Assembly (NCBI RefSeq): GCF_030131845.1 | Contig: NZ_JASKYM010000006.1 | Coordinates: 81,563-145,562 of the forward strand | Direction of reading: 5' to 3' | DNA length: 64,000 bases | DNA from: Romboutsia sedimentorum | Lineage (GTDB): Bacteria; Bacillota; Clostridia; Peptostreptococcales; Peptostreptococcaceae | Shown here: in pieces, positions 35,142-44,263 of the stretch | How positions within the stretch are numbered: position 1 is the first letter of the stretch | How the letters are laid out: the number at the start of each line of letters is the position of its first letter | Program-made: the position numbers and the translations under genes | Notes under the pieces: generated by a model | Databases searched by the model: none | Told to the model about the DNA's origin: nothing | The model's input: the letters and a program-made list of their open reading frames with translations, nothing else

Positions 35142-35414
35142 TTAATCAGCAAGATTTTTTTTTAATATATATCTTATATAATTTGTACTTAAATCAAACT
35201 CCCTAGCGATTTCTTTTACTGTATGTCCATCTTCAGACATTGCGATAATATTATCTTTCCTAGCATAATTATTTAAAGTTTTGATTGTTGGTATATATAT
35301 ATTTGAGCCACCATATAGGTTGCAAAATTTGATATATAGGTCCACTCCTAAAAGTGACGCTAATTCACGATGTTGCTTTGGAATATCAGATAAACAGTAT
35401 TTGAAATTTCTCAT
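35142..35414 (-). CDS. Mor-type transcription activator family protein, paralogue
   Basis: A 90-residue protein with the same layout as the one at 21573 (LSDIPKQHRELASLLGVDLYIKF, quoted in part; GGSNIYIP; helix-turn-helix VKEIAREFDLSTNYIRYILK). The ATG at 35414 follows GGGGAAGGTG; the TTG upstream overlaps that site. The target is unknown. Confidence 0.78.
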   Translation of the reverse strand: MRNFKYCLSDIPKQHRELASLLGVDLYIKFCNLYGGSNIYIPTIKTLNNYARKDNIIAMSEDGHTVKEIAREFDLSTNYIRYILKKNLAD

Positions 35415-35694
35415 TTTCAACACCTTCCCCTACTTTATATTATGTAAACCAAGTTATATCAATTTGATATATTCGTCAAAAACAAACCTACATTCTCCAT
35501 TTTTCAACACTTAAAAGCAATTATTGATACAATATTAAGCTTAATATGGTACGCCTGTTTTTGAATATAAAAAAATTATAACAAGTGATAATTTTTTTAT
35601 AAACACCTCAAATGAATATTTTATCATACATAATGCAATATATAGTTTACTTTTGTTATATTTATAATACCTTATATAATATAAGGAGGTTTAT

Positions 35695-35889
35695 ATGAAG
35701 AATAAAAAAATGAAAATAGCTCGCATCGAATGTGATATGAAACAAGATGATCTAGCCAAAGCAGTAGGGGTAACAAGGCAGACTATCGGATTAATAGAGT
35801 CAGGAAATTATAACCCTACTCTAAATCTTTGTATTGCAATATGTAAAGCTTTAGGGAAAACCTTAGATGATTTATTTTGGGAGGAATAA
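35695..35889 (+). CDS. XRE-type transcriptional regulator
   Basis: A 64-residue single-domain helix-turn-helix protein (MKQDDLAKAVGVTRQTIGLI, YNPTLNLCIAICKALGKTLD) of the short YgzD-like type. It overlaps, or is coupled to, the membrane protein that follows, a common regulator/membrane pair. Confidence 0.92.
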   Translation: MKNKKMKIARIECDMKQDDLAKAVGVTRQTIGLIESGNYNPTLNLCIAICKALGKTLDDLFWEE

Positions 35890-35891
35890 TA

Positions 35892-36350
35892 ATGAAAAAT
35901 GTTAAAAATCAAGATGAAAGAGTTTTAACTCAAAGAAGAAAAATTCAAAGCGATGGATTTCAATTATTAATTTACGCATTGATTATATCAGTAGTAGTCC
36001 AACAGTTCTTTTTACAAACTCCACCTAGTCAATACATGGTTGAGTTTTTATGTTTAGTAGGTGCTGGATTTTATAATCTTATTCGTAATTTAAATATAGG
36101 TAACAATATTTTTTGTGATGATAAAGGTTCAGGTAAGCGTCTTTTTAAAAATGCTTTATTTTCTGGGGTAGGATCTGTTATTCTTTTTGCTGTGTTAAGT
36201 GGTGAACAAAATGCAGGTAATCTTTTAAATTACTTTTTAACCTTTACAGTGGCATCTGGTGGTATGACTTATCTTATTTACTATCTTGGTAAAAAGAAGC
36301 AAGATAAAATTAAAAGAGAACTCGATATTGATGAGGATGATATTGAGTAA
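35892..36350 (+). CDS. Membrane protein, DUF6773-like
   Basis: A 152-residue protein with four membrane helices and a charged N-terminus (DERVLTQRRKIQSDGFQLLI) and acidic C-terminus, the pattern of the DUF6773 family paired with YgzD-like regulators. The ATG at 35892 lies 5 bases after GGGAGG. Function unknown. Confidence 0.8.
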   Translation: MKNVKNQDERVLTQRRKIQSDGFQLLIYALIISVVVQQFFLQTPPSQYMVEFLCLVGAGFYNLIRNLNIGNNIFCDDKGSGKRLFKNALFSGVGSVILFAVLSGEQNAGNLLNYFLTFTVASGGMTYLIYYLGKKKQDKIKRELDIDEDDIE

Positions 36351-36360
36351 TATTTATTTG

Positions 36361-36402
36361 AATACGTTTATTAAAGTTATTTATGACTTTAATAAACGTA
36401 TT
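36361..36402. terminator. Perfect 17-bp hairpin
   Basis: AATACGTTTATTAAAGT pairs perfectly with ACTTTAATAAACGTATT, 10 bases after the preceding stop. No strong T-run follows, but the stem is long enough to end transcription or protect the mRNA. Confidence 0.6.
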
Positions 36403-36510
36403 ACTAGAATGTAAAAAAGATTTATGTTATTATGGTGTTACAATTTTTGAATTATAAATTCAGAGGGGAATTTATAGTCTTTTTTATGGAAATTTTAAGG
36501 GGGAATGGAT

Positions 36511-36978
36511 TTGAAAAATATTAAAAATAAATCTAATTTTAATAAATTAGATTTAGCAAAACAAGTACTTTTTTTCAATAGGAAACTTGAGAAAGGTTTT
36601 AAAATATCTGAAATTTGTTTTAATATAGGTATTTCATATAATACTATTTATGAGAGATTTGCTAGATATAATTATAAATATAATAAATTATCGAGACAAT
36701 ATGAATGTGTAGAAAAAATATTTACATATGATGATTAAGTGGTTGAAAAAGATTTAGAGAAAATAGTGACTAAGGTTTTTAATTCTAAAAATAAATATGA
36801 AGAAACTAAGCATTTAAAATGTTATGTATCGGGTAAAGTTATTAATAGATCGTTTAGAGTTTACGATACTGTCTTAGAGGATTTTACTAAGTTTTGTAAG
36901 AAATGCAATTATAATCAATGTGATATACTTTCAGAATTTATAAGAGAAGGCATTGAAAAATATAGTGGTGCTATTTAA
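36511..36978 (+). pseudogene. HTH plus ribbon-helix-helix protein split by one in-frame stop
   Basis: Two frames in the same phase are separated only by TAA at 36736-36738. The first (from TTG 36511, seven bases after AAGGGGGA) has a helix-turn-helix (ISEICFNIGISYNTIYERF). The second ends in a ribbon-helix-helix (SFRVYDTVLEDFTKFCKK, ILSEFIREGIEKY). The same two domains are fused in the related gene at 49150, so this is most likely one DNA-binding gene broken by a nonsense change; readthrough or reinitiation at GTG 36739 is possible. Confidence 0.7.
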
Positions 36979-37355
36979 ATTTGTTTATTAACACATGAAA
37001 CGTGGAGTTTACTTCACGTTTTTTATTATCTAAAATACTTTATAGTTTCCTTTTTGCGAGGTTTTAAGCTTTTATAGGTACAAATGCCTTGTAACACTTT
37101 GAAAATTCTTTGAAAAGGCTTCTATAATTTTTAATATTTATGTCTAATTAGTAAAGAGGCTTATTGAAGAAGGATATTAATTTTAAGACTAGAAATATTT
37201 TAATTAAGGGGATAAAGTATACTTCAAGAAAATATTATGCACTAATTAAGCAGTGGATAGAAGAAATAAAATATTTTCAATAATATTGAAATATAAGTAC
37301 TGCAGTAGATAATGTATGAAGTATTTAACTTAATAATTTAGGGGAGGAATAGTAC
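36979..37355. other. Gene-poor stretch with a decayed frame
   Basis: A short hairpin ACGTGGAGTTTACTTCACGT lies near 37000-37020. A plus-strand frame near 37163-37282 (FKTRNILIKGIKYTSRKYYA, IKQWIEEIKYF) lacks a start and looks like the end of a lost gene. Nothing else is supported. Confidence 0.4.
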
Positions 37356-38351
37356 ATGTCTACAGATATTAAGACTATAAAACAAGAGATAAAATATTTC
37401 TTGTTAATAAATTTTGGACTTATTGCTTTTATATCTATTTTTTTATTTATATCAGCATCAAGTCTAGATAGTAGCAAACTTATACATAATTTTAGCGTAA
37501 TGTTTATGTATATTCCAGCATTTTCGGTAATTGTTGTATTAAAGAAATTTTCTAACTGTGAGTTCACTTCAAATGTAGAGCAGTTTTTAAGGGTCTTTGC
37601 TATATTTACATTAGTAAGAATAGTTACATCAATAGTGGACGTATTTGTATTTAAGAGTACTTTTATATCATCATTGATCGATACCTTTATATCTTTATAT
37701 CTAGTAGTACTAATTTTATCTAAGGGGTCAGAATTTAAAGTACTTAATTTATGTTTAACTAAAAATTTAAAAAAAGTTATATTTGTAGTATTAATATTTT
37801 TCTTAGTAACTATTGGTAGAAGTTATGTTGGAGCTATATTAGATGGATCAAGCACTGTGAGTATGAAAGTTGATTTTTTAGCAATAGTAAAGAGTTTTAT
37901 TATAAATTTTTGCTTTGGATTTAATTTGTTTTTTGGAGAAGAATTTGGATGGAGATATTTTCTTCAGCCAAGACTTCAAAAGCTTTATGGAAAAAGGCCT
38001 GGAGTATTAATCTTAGGATTTATATGGGGAATTTGGCATTTACCACTTTGTTTTACTTTGTATAATCCAAAAACACCAGTTTATGGTGTAATTCATCAGG
38101 TAGCATTTTGTATGTTATTAGGTGTATTTTTTGGATACGCTTATATGAAGACTGAAAATGTTTGGGCTCCAATATTAATACATTTGGTAAATAACGGTAT
38201 CATAATGCTTGATGAAAGTTATGAGTCTGTAATTACAATAGATTCAATTTTAATTGGAGTTGTAGCTAATGCTATATTCTTTTTACCATTCTTATTTGCA
38301 AAAGAATATAAATCTAACAATGTTGAGGAAAGCTCAACACTAGATTTATAG
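37356..38351 (+). CDS. CPBP family intramembrane metalloprotease
   Basis: A 331-residue protein with about eight membrane helices and the Abi/CPBP motifs: EEFGWRYFL (Glu-Glu-x3-Arg), FIWGIWHLPL (His) and PILIHLVNNG (His/Asn). Family members are intramembrane proteases; some give self-immunity to bacteriocins (PlnI, SkkI). That link is tempting here but not shown, since it lies 30 kb from lanA. GGGGAGG precedes the ATG. Confidence 0.92.
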   Translation: MSTDIKTIKQEIKYFLLINFGLIAFISIFLFISASSLDSSKLIHNFSVMFMYIPAFSVIVVLKKFSNCEFTSNVEQFLRVFAIFTLVRIVTSIVDVFVFKSTFISSLIDTFISLYLVVLILSKGSEFKVLNLCLTKNLKKVIFVVLIFFLVTIGRSYVGAILDGSSTVSMKVDFLAIVKSFIINFCFGFNLFFGEEFGWRYFLQPRLQKLYGKRPGVLILGFIWGIWHLPLCFTLYNPKTPVYGVIHQVAFCMLLGVFFGYAYMKTENVWAPILIHLVNNGIIMLDESYESVITIDSILIGVVANAIFFLPFLFAKEYKSNNVEESSTLDL

Positions 38352-38571
38352 TTTTCATATAGATAAAGCTGCCCCTAATATAGAGTTTTCTGTTTTAAAT
38401 ACCAAAAATATCAATTCTTTCGTGGTTATTTTAATTTTTAAAGTTATATTAATACAAATATCTTGATTTATAAATTTAAAGCTTTATTTTAGCTTGTATT
38501 AGTTTTAGGGAATATACTTTTATTAGGCGTGAAATTATTATAGATACCAATATGTACAATTTTTTATACAA

Positions 38572-38610
38572 TAAAAATAGGAAAGAGTATTTAGCTCTTT
38601 CCTATTTTCT
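38572..38610. terminator. Bidirectional terminator
   Basis: AAAATAGGAAAGAG pairs with CTCTTTCCTATTTT, with T on the plus side, between the CPBP gene and the convergent gene at 38638. Confidence 0.8.
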
Positions 38611-38637
38611 TAATGTTCATTTTTAAATTTAAAAGTA

Positions 38638-38937
38638 TTATTGTTTTTGAAAATGATTATTATCACGCTTATATTTAACAAACATATGATAGGCTAATAT
38701 TTGAATAATATTAGCTATTATTAGGATATCAACACCAAAGTTGTCCCCTGTAATAGCCATAATTAGCCCATCAACAACCATAATCATAAATAAATATATA
38801 GTAAAAGAACCCCAATCAGTTTCATAGTAACTATCACATTCTTTGCAACGATATCCAAACATACCCTCTATATAGTAATTTTTAGATTTTATTTTTACTT
38901 TATCATTATCGTTACAAATTTTACACTTTTTTGACAT
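38638..38937 (-). CDS. Zinc-ribbon membrane protein, hypothetical
   Basis: A 99-residue protein with an N-terminal zinc-binding pattern (CKICNDND..YRCKECDSYYETDWG) and two membrane helices. Not recognised further. AGGAGG upstream. Confidence 0.65.
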   Translation of the reverse strand: MSKKCKICNDNDKVKIKSKNYYIEGMFGYRCKECDSYYETDWGSFTIYLFMIMVVDGLIMAITGDNFGVDILIIANIIQILAYHMFVKYKRDNNHFQKQ

Positions 38938-39018
38938 ATAAATCCTCCTGCTAATATTGTTTTATATATTCATAAGCAAATAATAACTTATCACTAGAAT
39001 TCGATTTGATCCTATCAA

Positions 39019-39237
39019 TTAAACTATCGTCATTTTTAATTTTATCAATTCAAGCATTTCTTCATCTTCTTCATAAATATTAAAATAGCACTCTTTGATT
39101 TTATCAATGCTTTCTAAATCTTGATAAGATTCTTCTTCATCTAAATTCTTAAAATACATCTTCTCTTCTTCAACATTATAAATTGAATGTATCATTACAT
39201 TTTCATCTTTTAACATAAATAGTAACTTTTTATCCAT
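39019..39237 (-). CDS. Hypothetical small acidic protein
   Basis: A 72-residue protein (KKLLFMLKDENVMIHSIYNV, EEEKMYFKNLDEEESYQD) with high Asp/Glu content. The ATG at 39237 lies 5 bases after CAGGGGGA. Not recognised; small acidic proteins on mobile elements can be DNA mimics, but this is only a thought. Confidence 0.55.
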   Translation of the reverse strand: MDKKLLFMLKDENVMIHSIYNVEEEKMYFKNLDEEESYQDLESIDKIKECYFNIYEEDEEMLELIKLKMTIV

Positions 39238-39285
39238 TTTATCCCCCTGAAACACTGTATTTATCCCTAAAGTTATTATAGTTTA

Positions 39286-39412
39286 TTTCACGATGTTATA
39301 TATGGATTTTAAGATATTTCACGATAAAGTGAAAATTACTAAGTAAGTATTTAAATTATTTATACATATACTGAAAGCTAATTTATTATTATTCTTTCAC
39401 AACATCGTGAAA
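39286..39412. promoter_or_regulatory. Inverted TTTCACGATGTT sites around a TTTCAC palindrome
   Basis: TTTCACGATGTT (39286-39297) and its exact complement AACATCGTGAAA (39401-39412) face each other; between them lies TTTCACGATAAAGTGAAA (39317-39334). Three copies of a TTTCACGAT core within 130 bases suggest operator sites, a recombination site or a centromere-like site. The gap has no gene. Confidence 0.45.
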
Positions 39413-39423
39413 CAAATATAAAT

Positions 39424-39686
39424 TTTATTCGCTAATTCAAGATGGGATTATAGATGGTTCACTGAAAACAAGTTTTCCAAAGGAATGTTCAGAGCTATTA
39501 CTTTTATTATGTAACATATGGTTAAACCCTATTTTATTTGATAGAACATATGAAGAAACAATAAATAGATTTAAGTTTATTCAATTTACTATGAAACAAT
39601 TAGGTGTTGATGTTATAGATAACGAGTTATTAGATAAAGTTGAAAATAATCTTGAAGGGGTTGGGATAAATGAAATCAATAAATAA
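39424..39686 (+). pseudogene. C-terminal fragment of a TetR-family regulator
   Basis: The plus-strand frame reads IQDGIIDGSLKTSFPKECSE, LLLLLCNIWLNPILFDRTYE and ETINRFKFIQFTMKQLGVD, the ligand-binding end of a TetR regulator. No DNA-binding domain or start remains. The next frame (from about 39670) starts MKSINNKALESRKN and appears frameshifted (later GGIATLGFNLITLKSLN in another phase), so both are decayed. Confidence 0.6.
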
Positions 39687-39892
39687 CAAAGCTCTAGAAA
39701 GTAGAAAAAATACAATGGAATCATCAAAAAAAATTACTCAAGATTATAAGGTGTTCACAGCACCTTTAGAAGTTAGAAAAAAACGTTCTATGCTAGGTAG
39801 TAGTTGGAGGAATAGCAACACTAGGATTTAATTTAATAACATTAAAATCATTAAATAAAAGATAAAAAATCAATAAAATACTATTACCTAAA

Positions 39893-40005
39893 AACACATT
39901 TAAAGGTATCTAGTAAAAATGCCCTTAGAATCCATTTGTTTGGATTCTAAGGGCATAAACTTTATTCTAAATACATAGCTAGTCCCTAAAGTGAAATTTA
40001 CAAAC
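39893..40005. repeat. Dispersed 3'-end repeat (variant 1), copy B
   Basis: The hairpin ATGCCCTTAGAATCCA..TGGATTCTAAGGGCAT (39919-39956) and the arm ACTAGTCCCTAAAGTGAAAT..AAACTAGTTT, just downstream of the nitroreductase stop. The left arm TTAAAGGTATCTAGTAAAAA is shared with copies at 24747 and 57545. Confidence 0.85.
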
Positions 40006-40012
40006 TAGTTTA

Positions 40013-40609
40013 TTATTTTCTCCACTCAATAACATCCTCTATTTTCTTTCTGGGCCTTTGCTTTGGAGTTTCAAGAGGGTGACCTAATGAAATTGCCGCT
40101 ACCATTTCACCTTCAACATTTAACCAATTATGAAGTTCTTTATATGCAAAGAATATATCGCATATCCATAAAGTACCAAGACCCCTATCTGTTGCTTCAA
40201 TTAAAATATTTTCAATTGCAGCACTTACTGATTGAGTATTTGCAAATTCATATACTCTCTCTTCATTTGAAAGTTCAGCAAATAATCCCTTGCTAGCAGT
40301 ATTTATAACAAATATTGTTACAGGAGCATCCTTCATAATTTCTAAAGAATACTTTGTGCCCTTTATATGAATTGTACTGTTAGGAAGCAATGAATAGTTA
40401 CTAGTTGTTTCTCTTTCAAAGCCTTCTTCAAATGCACTTATCATTTCTTGCTTTGAATCTCCTTGGACAACAATGAACTTCCAAGGTTGTCTGTTCTTAG
40501 CAGACGGTGCTTTTGTTCCACTTTTGATTATTTCTTTAATCACACTATCTGGAACTTCTTTATCAGAAAATTTTCTTATACTTCTTCTATTTTCAATTGC
40601 ATTTAACAT
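40013..40609 (-). CDS. Nitroreductase family protein
   Basis: A 198-residue FMN-dependent oxidoreductase. The family start ENRRSIRKFSDKEVP, the FMN-contact APSAKNRQPWKFIVVQG and the late GLGTLWICDIF segment are clear. Substrates are typically nitroaromatics or quinones; the natural one is unknown. GGAGG precedes the ATG. It ends against a dispersed repeat. Confidence 0.92.
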   Translation of the reverse strand: MLNAIENRRSIRKFSDKEVPDSVIKEIIKSGTKAPSAKNRQPWKFIVVQGDSKQEMISAFEEGFERETTSNYSLLPNSTIHIKGTKYSLEIMKDAPVTIFVINTASKGLFAELSNEERVYEFANTQSVSAAIENILIEATDRGLGTLWICDIFFAYKELHNWLNVEGEMVAAISLGHPLETPKQRPRKKIEDVIEWRK

Positions 40610-40701
40610 AATATAACCTCCAAACTCAATTATAATAAGTTTAACTAACTAAAGATTATATCATATAATAAGAAATAGTATTGGTTATAGGTATTTTATT
40701 T

Positions 40702-40818
40702 CTACAAGGAATGTATTTGATGAATATCCAAATTAAATCTTAATATATCTATATAAAATTTTTTTGAATTGTTAACATCTGATACTGACAGTTCTGGAAT
40801 TAAGGCATTAAATTTCAT
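40702..40818 (-). pseudogene. N-terminal fragment of a VOC/glyoxalase-type protein
   Basis: An ATG at 40818 after GGAG gives KFNALIPELSVSDVNNSKKF then YIDILRFNLD, the first beta-alpha-beta unit of VOC (glyoxalase/bleomycin resistance) proteins, and then a stop after 38 residues. The rest of the gene is missing. Confidence 0.6.
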
Positions 40819-40993
40819 TATACTAAACTCCTTTTTATAAATAATGTTAGTATACTCCAATGAATTAAACAATAAATTCCCAATATCAATTAGTCTCTAA
40901 AAAGTTATTTAAAATTTATTATTGAATAATAATTCATAGTATAATAAAAATATATATATACAAATATAGAAAGGAAGTTTAAAAAATCTAGAG

Positions 40994-41269
40994 ATGAGTA
41001 AAGAAGAGATAAAAGAGGCTAAATTAGAGCTTTTAAAAATGAGTGTAGATTCAAAAGACAGATATATGTATGAAAAAAGAAAAGAATCTATGTTGGAGAA
41101 AGTTAGCTTAATAGAGAGTGCTGATCAAAAAGGTGTTGAAAAAGGGGAATATAAAAAGGCTATAGAAATAGCCCAAAATGCTATAAATAATAATTTAGAT
41201 GACAATACAATTAAGATAATAACAGGATTATCATTAGAAGAAATTAAAATATTAAGAAATAAAAAATAA
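40994..41269 (+). CDS. C-terminal tail of an Rpn/PD-(D/E)XK nuclease family protein
   Basis: A 91-residue frame that resembles only the charged C-terminal tail of Rpn/transposase-like nucleases: a run such as KKAIEIAQNAINNNLDDNTI then ITGLSLEEIKIL, the usual 'GLS.EEI..L' ending. The catalytic PD-(D/E)XK domain is absent. It may be translated (an AAAGGAAG site is present but 16 bases away) or be a remnant. Further pieces of the same tail lie at 42402-42522 and 54553-54607. Confidence 0.55.
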   Translation: MSKEEIKEAKLELLKMSVDSKDRYMYEKRKESMLEKVSLIESADQKGVEKGEYKKAIEIAQNAINNNLDDNTIKIITGLSLEEIKILRNKK

Positions 41270-41281
41270 GGGGAAAGAGAA

Positions 41282-41686
41282 ATGTTAAGTATTCAAAGTA
41301 ACAATTATAAAAAAATAAATTTTTCATTCATTAATGTTTATTGTCTATTATTTACAGTAACAACTATTATAAGTAGCTTAATTCAACTTACACTGTTCAA
41401 GCAAGTAAATGATACTAATTCACATATATTAAATAGAGCTATCGTCGTGGCAATTGGAACTAGTTCAATATATTTACTCTTATCCATTAAATTAAAAAAT
41501 AAAATATTAGAAATACTTATTCCGTATGTAATTTCACTTAGTATAGTTTTACTCTATGTATTTTTTACAGGTTTTTTTGAAGAATTACATCCTAATGCTT
41601 ATAGAGATATAACTTTGAATTATTCAGCTGTATTTATAATTGTCGCTTTTATAGTTAAATTCATAACTAGAAAAAGTAAAGTATAA
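41282..41686 (+). CDS. Hypothetical four-helix membrane protein
   Basis: A 134-residue protein with four membrane helices (VYCLLFTVTTIISSLIQLTL, AIVVAIGTSSIYLLLSI, LIPYVISLSIVLLYVFF, SAVFIIVAFIVKFI). AGGGGAAAG precedes the ATG. Not recognised. It is followed by a dispersed 3'-end repeat. Confidence 0.65.
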   Translation: MLSIQSNNYKKINFSFINVYCLLFTVTTIISSLIQLTLFKQVNDTNSHILNRAIVVAIGTSSIYLLLSIKLKNKILEILIPYVISLSIVLLYVFFTGFFEELHPNAYRDITLNYSAVFIIVAFIVKFITRKSKV

Positions 41687-41714
41687 AGAGCAGAGATTAT
41701 TTAACTAGTTTCTA

Positions 41715-41835
41715 AAAATTCATTTAAAGATGACTAGTAAAAATGCCCTTAGAATCCAAATGAATGAATTCTAAGGGCATTAATTTCATTTTGAGTACAT
41801 AACTATCCTTAAAGTAAAATTTTAAGGATAGTGGA
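41715..41835. repeat. Dispersed 3'-end repeat (variant 1), copy C
   Basis: Hairpin ATGCCCTTAGAATcC..GaATTCTAAGGGCAT (41742-41781) after the plus-strand gene at 41282, with the left arm GACTAGTAAAAA and a right arm ending TAACTATCCTTAAAGTAAAA. Confidence 0.8.
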
Positions 41836-42025
41836 AATAATAGACTACTAAATTTAATTTTTGGTGTAATTTTTTTTAGTTTATATTGATGGCAGTAGTA
41901 ATAAAATGTAAATACAAGAATTAGTAGATTAAATAATAAAAAGTAAAAAATTAAGAAATAATTGTGAAATAGAAAAATATGAACAATCAATAGAAGATTT
42001 TACAAGTAATAAGGGGGATGTATAT

Positions 42026-42379
42026 ATGGCTAAGTGTGAACGTCATTTTAAGGGGGATTTTAATCAGTTCTTAAAAATAATGGAAGATGGTATTTTGGCT
42101 AAGAGTGTTTCTGCGACTTGTGAAGATATAAGTGATTATGAGAATAGTGGAGTATTATGTGCTATTCGTGTTTATGAAAGATATAGTGCAATAGGGGGTA
42201 ACCGTGTAAGCCTAAGTATTACATTGATAGGAAAAGGTGAAGAGTTGTTTTTATCTGCTATTACTTCCGGTGGAAGCCAAGCTATGTTTTTTAAGCTTAA
42301 TACTTTTGGAGAAGAAGCCTTTTTAGATAATGTTATAAGTATTGCAGATAACTATATAAAAAAAGTAAACATGGACTAA
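42026..42379 (+). CDS. DUF6054 family protein
   Basis: A 117-residue protein matching DUF6054 in length and pattern (FKGDFNQFLKIMEDGILAKS, YERYSAIGGNRVSLSITLIG, TSGGSQAMFFKLNTFGEE). Function unknown. AAGGGGGAT precedes the ATG. Confidence 0.8.
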   Translation: MAKCERHFKGDFNQFLKIMEDGILAKSVSATCEDISDYENSGVLCAIRVYERYSAIGGNRVSLSITLIGKGEELFLSAITSGGSQAMFFKLNTFGEEAFLDNVISIADNYIKKVNMD

Positions 42380-42401
42380 AATAGCGTTATTGGGGAGTTA
42401 A

Positions 42402-42522
42402 ATATAAAAAGGGTATCGAAATAGCTCAAAATGCTATAAATAACAACTTAGATGATAATACAATTAAGATATTAACGGGATTATCATTAGAAAAAATTAC
42501 AATATTAAGAAATAAAAAATAA
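42402..42522 (+). pseudogene. Rpn-type nuclease tail remnant, copy 2
   Basis: A frame without start reads YKKGIEIAQNAINNNLDDNT then ILTGLSLEKITILRNKK, nearly identical to the end of the gene at 40994-41269, so a segment was duplicated here. Confidence 0.75.
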
Positions 42523-42550
42523 GGCTTAGTTAAGGCCTTATTTTTTCTAA
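42516..42550 (+). terminator. Rho-independent terminator
   Basis: AAATAAGGC pairs with GCCTTATTT around a small loop and is followed by T6, directly after the Rpn remnant. Confidence 0.75.
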
Positions 42551-42635
42551 TTATACGATCAATTTAAATTTTGACACTTGTTATAAAACTTAGGTTTTTA
42601 AATTGACACATATAAGGCATCCTAAGGTTTTTTAC

Positions 42636-42935
42636 CTATAATAATCGGTAAATCTCAAAATAAAATACCACAAAAATAATGATCCATATAATTAAAGATA
42701 TTAAAATTATTAAGAGTTTACCTTTTGTATTATTTTCGATATTTTTATATGTGCAACAATAATCATATTGATATACAATTCCCAATAGTAGAGATAATAT
42801 AAATATACTTAAATTAAATATTAAATTATTTGAAATTTCAAATATAGGAAATACAAATGCTCTAATCGCTAAAAGTGCTATAAGTATGTTAGAAGTATAT
42901 ATTGCTAATTTTTGAAGTTTTTTTCTTGATATCAT
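42636..42935 (-). CDS. Hypothetical three-helix membrane protein
   Basis: A 99-residue protein with three membrane helices (residues 11-30, 35-55 and 75-95). AAGGAGTGG precedes the ATG. Not recognised. Confidence 0.6.
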   Translation of the reverse strand: MISRKKLQKLAIYTSNILIALLAIRAFVFPIFEISNNLIFNLSIFILSLLLGIVYQYDYCCTYKNIENNTKGKLLIILISLIIWIIIFVVFYFEIYRLL

Positions 42936-43083
42936 AAAATTTCCACTCCTTTGTATTAAATTATAAAGGAAATTAACTATTTCTCAAAATTTATTCAATA
43001 ATAGTTCATAGTATAATAAAAAAAATATATAAAAATACAGAAAGGAACTTTATAATTAATATATAAGTAATGGAGGAATTGAT

Positions 43084-43431
43084 TTGAAAAAAATACTAAA
43101 AATTACAATTATAGGTATAGCTACACTATGTATGAGTATTATCTTACTATTAAGGACAATATCATACTCATCTAAAATAAAAGATCCATTAATTGGTCTA
43201 AATGCACTAGTAAAGATAGTAAAAAGCGATAACTCTGTGGAGCTAATTTCTAAAAATCCACTAAGATATATAGCTAAAAGTGAAGATGATTTTAAACAAT
43301 ACATGGAAAATAAAGGATACGATGTAGATCAAGCAGGAAGAGGTTTTTACTTTACAAAAGGTAAAGAAAGTATAGCACTAGGAATGGAAGGTTTTATGGG
43401 TAACTACAAAATATTTACTGATGAATATTAA
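43084..43431 (+). CDS. Hypothetical anchored or exported protein
   Basis: A 115-residue protein with an N-terminal membrane helix (ILKITIIGIATLCMSIILLL) and an outside domain with a FKQYMENKGYDVDQAGRGF motif. The start is TTG at 43084, seven bases after TGGAGG. Not recognised. Confidence 0.6.
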   Translation: MKKILKITIIGIATLCMSIILLLRTISYSSKIKDPLIGLNALVKIVKSDNSVELISKNPLRYIAKSEDDFKQYMENKGYDVDQAGRGFYFTKGKESIALGMEGFMGNYKIFTDEY

Positions 43432-43439
43432 AATAATAA

Positions 43440-44192
43440 TTATTCTATTTTATTAGCTTTGGTAAAAGTATAACTAGTAATTATACGTGGAACATCAAAG
43501 CCTATTTTATTTTTTTCAACTTTACCCTCATACTTGTATTTACCTAGATACAATCTGTTTTTTAAAATATAACATACTCTTTGTTTACTCATAGAGTACT
43601 TTTGGGCTATCTTAGTATAAGTTATTCCCTTACACCTCATTTTAAAAATATCTTTAACTATTTCTGCTTCATCATAATTTATTGTTAAGTGTTCATCAAC
43701 TAAATTATAACCAAAAGCAATTTTGCCACCAGGATATAATTTTTTTTCACCTTTTGCAAGTCGACCTGACTTTGTTCTCTCCACGATCAGTTGCCTTTCA
43801 AATTCAGAGAAAGAACCTAGCATTTGTAAAAATAACATTCCTTGTGCAGTCGAAGTGTCAAACATTTCTGTTATGCTTACTAAATCAACTTTAAATTCTT
43901 TTAGTTGCTTAATCATTCCAAGCAAATCATATAAACTCCTATGAAGTCTATCATTTTTATAAACTACAATTCCATCAACATTACTTTCTTCGCTTCCTAA
44001 AAATTCCATCATATCTTGATAATTAGGTCTATCAGTATTTTTTGGAGATATACCTTCATCTTTATAAATCTTTACTAAATTTAGATTATGCAAACTACAA
44101 TACATTTGAATTTTTTCTATTTGAACTTCTATAGATGTATTATCAATTTGTGAAGCAGATGAAATTCTAACATAGCCTACAACGTTTTTCAT
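43440..44192 (-). CDS. Serine recombinase (resolvase/invertase family)
   Basis: A 250-residue site-specific recombinase: catalytic Ser in GYVRISSASQ, then DEGISPKNTDRP, the active-site Arg segment YKNDRLHRSLYDLL, the E-helix FSEFERQLIVERT and a C-terminal helix-turn-helix region (TKIAQKYSMSKQRVCYILKN). It has part of the 'recombinase' domain (GKIAFGYNLVDE) but is far shorter than large integrases. It could invert, resolve or move local segments; a matching crossover site was not identified. Confidence 0.92.
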   Translation of the reverse strand: MKNVVGYVRISSASQIDNTSIEVQIEKIQMYCSLHNLNLVKIYKDEGISPKNTDRPNYQDMMEFLGSEESNVDGIVVYKNDRLHRSLYDLLGMIKQLKEFKVDLVSITEMFDTSTAQGMLFLQMLGSFSEFERQLIVERTKSGRLAKGEKKLYPGGKIAFGYNLVDEHLTINYDEAEIVKDIFKMRCKGITYTKIAQKYSMSKQRVCYILKNRLYLGKYKYEGKVEKNKIGFDVPRIITSYTFTKANKIE

Positions 44193-44263
44193 TTTCATTT
44201 ACTCCTTAATGTCTATTTTTTTAATTAAGTTTGTCCTAGTTTTGTATATTTCAGTCAAATTAA

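Noticed and set aside
37325..37567. An 80-codon minus-strand frame
   Set aside because: It is a shadow of the CPBP protease N-terminus on the other strand.
37356..38351. CPBP protease as the dedicated lantibiotic immunity protein
   Set aside because: It is 30 kb from lanA, not in an operon with it, and the family has many other roles; only a possibility.
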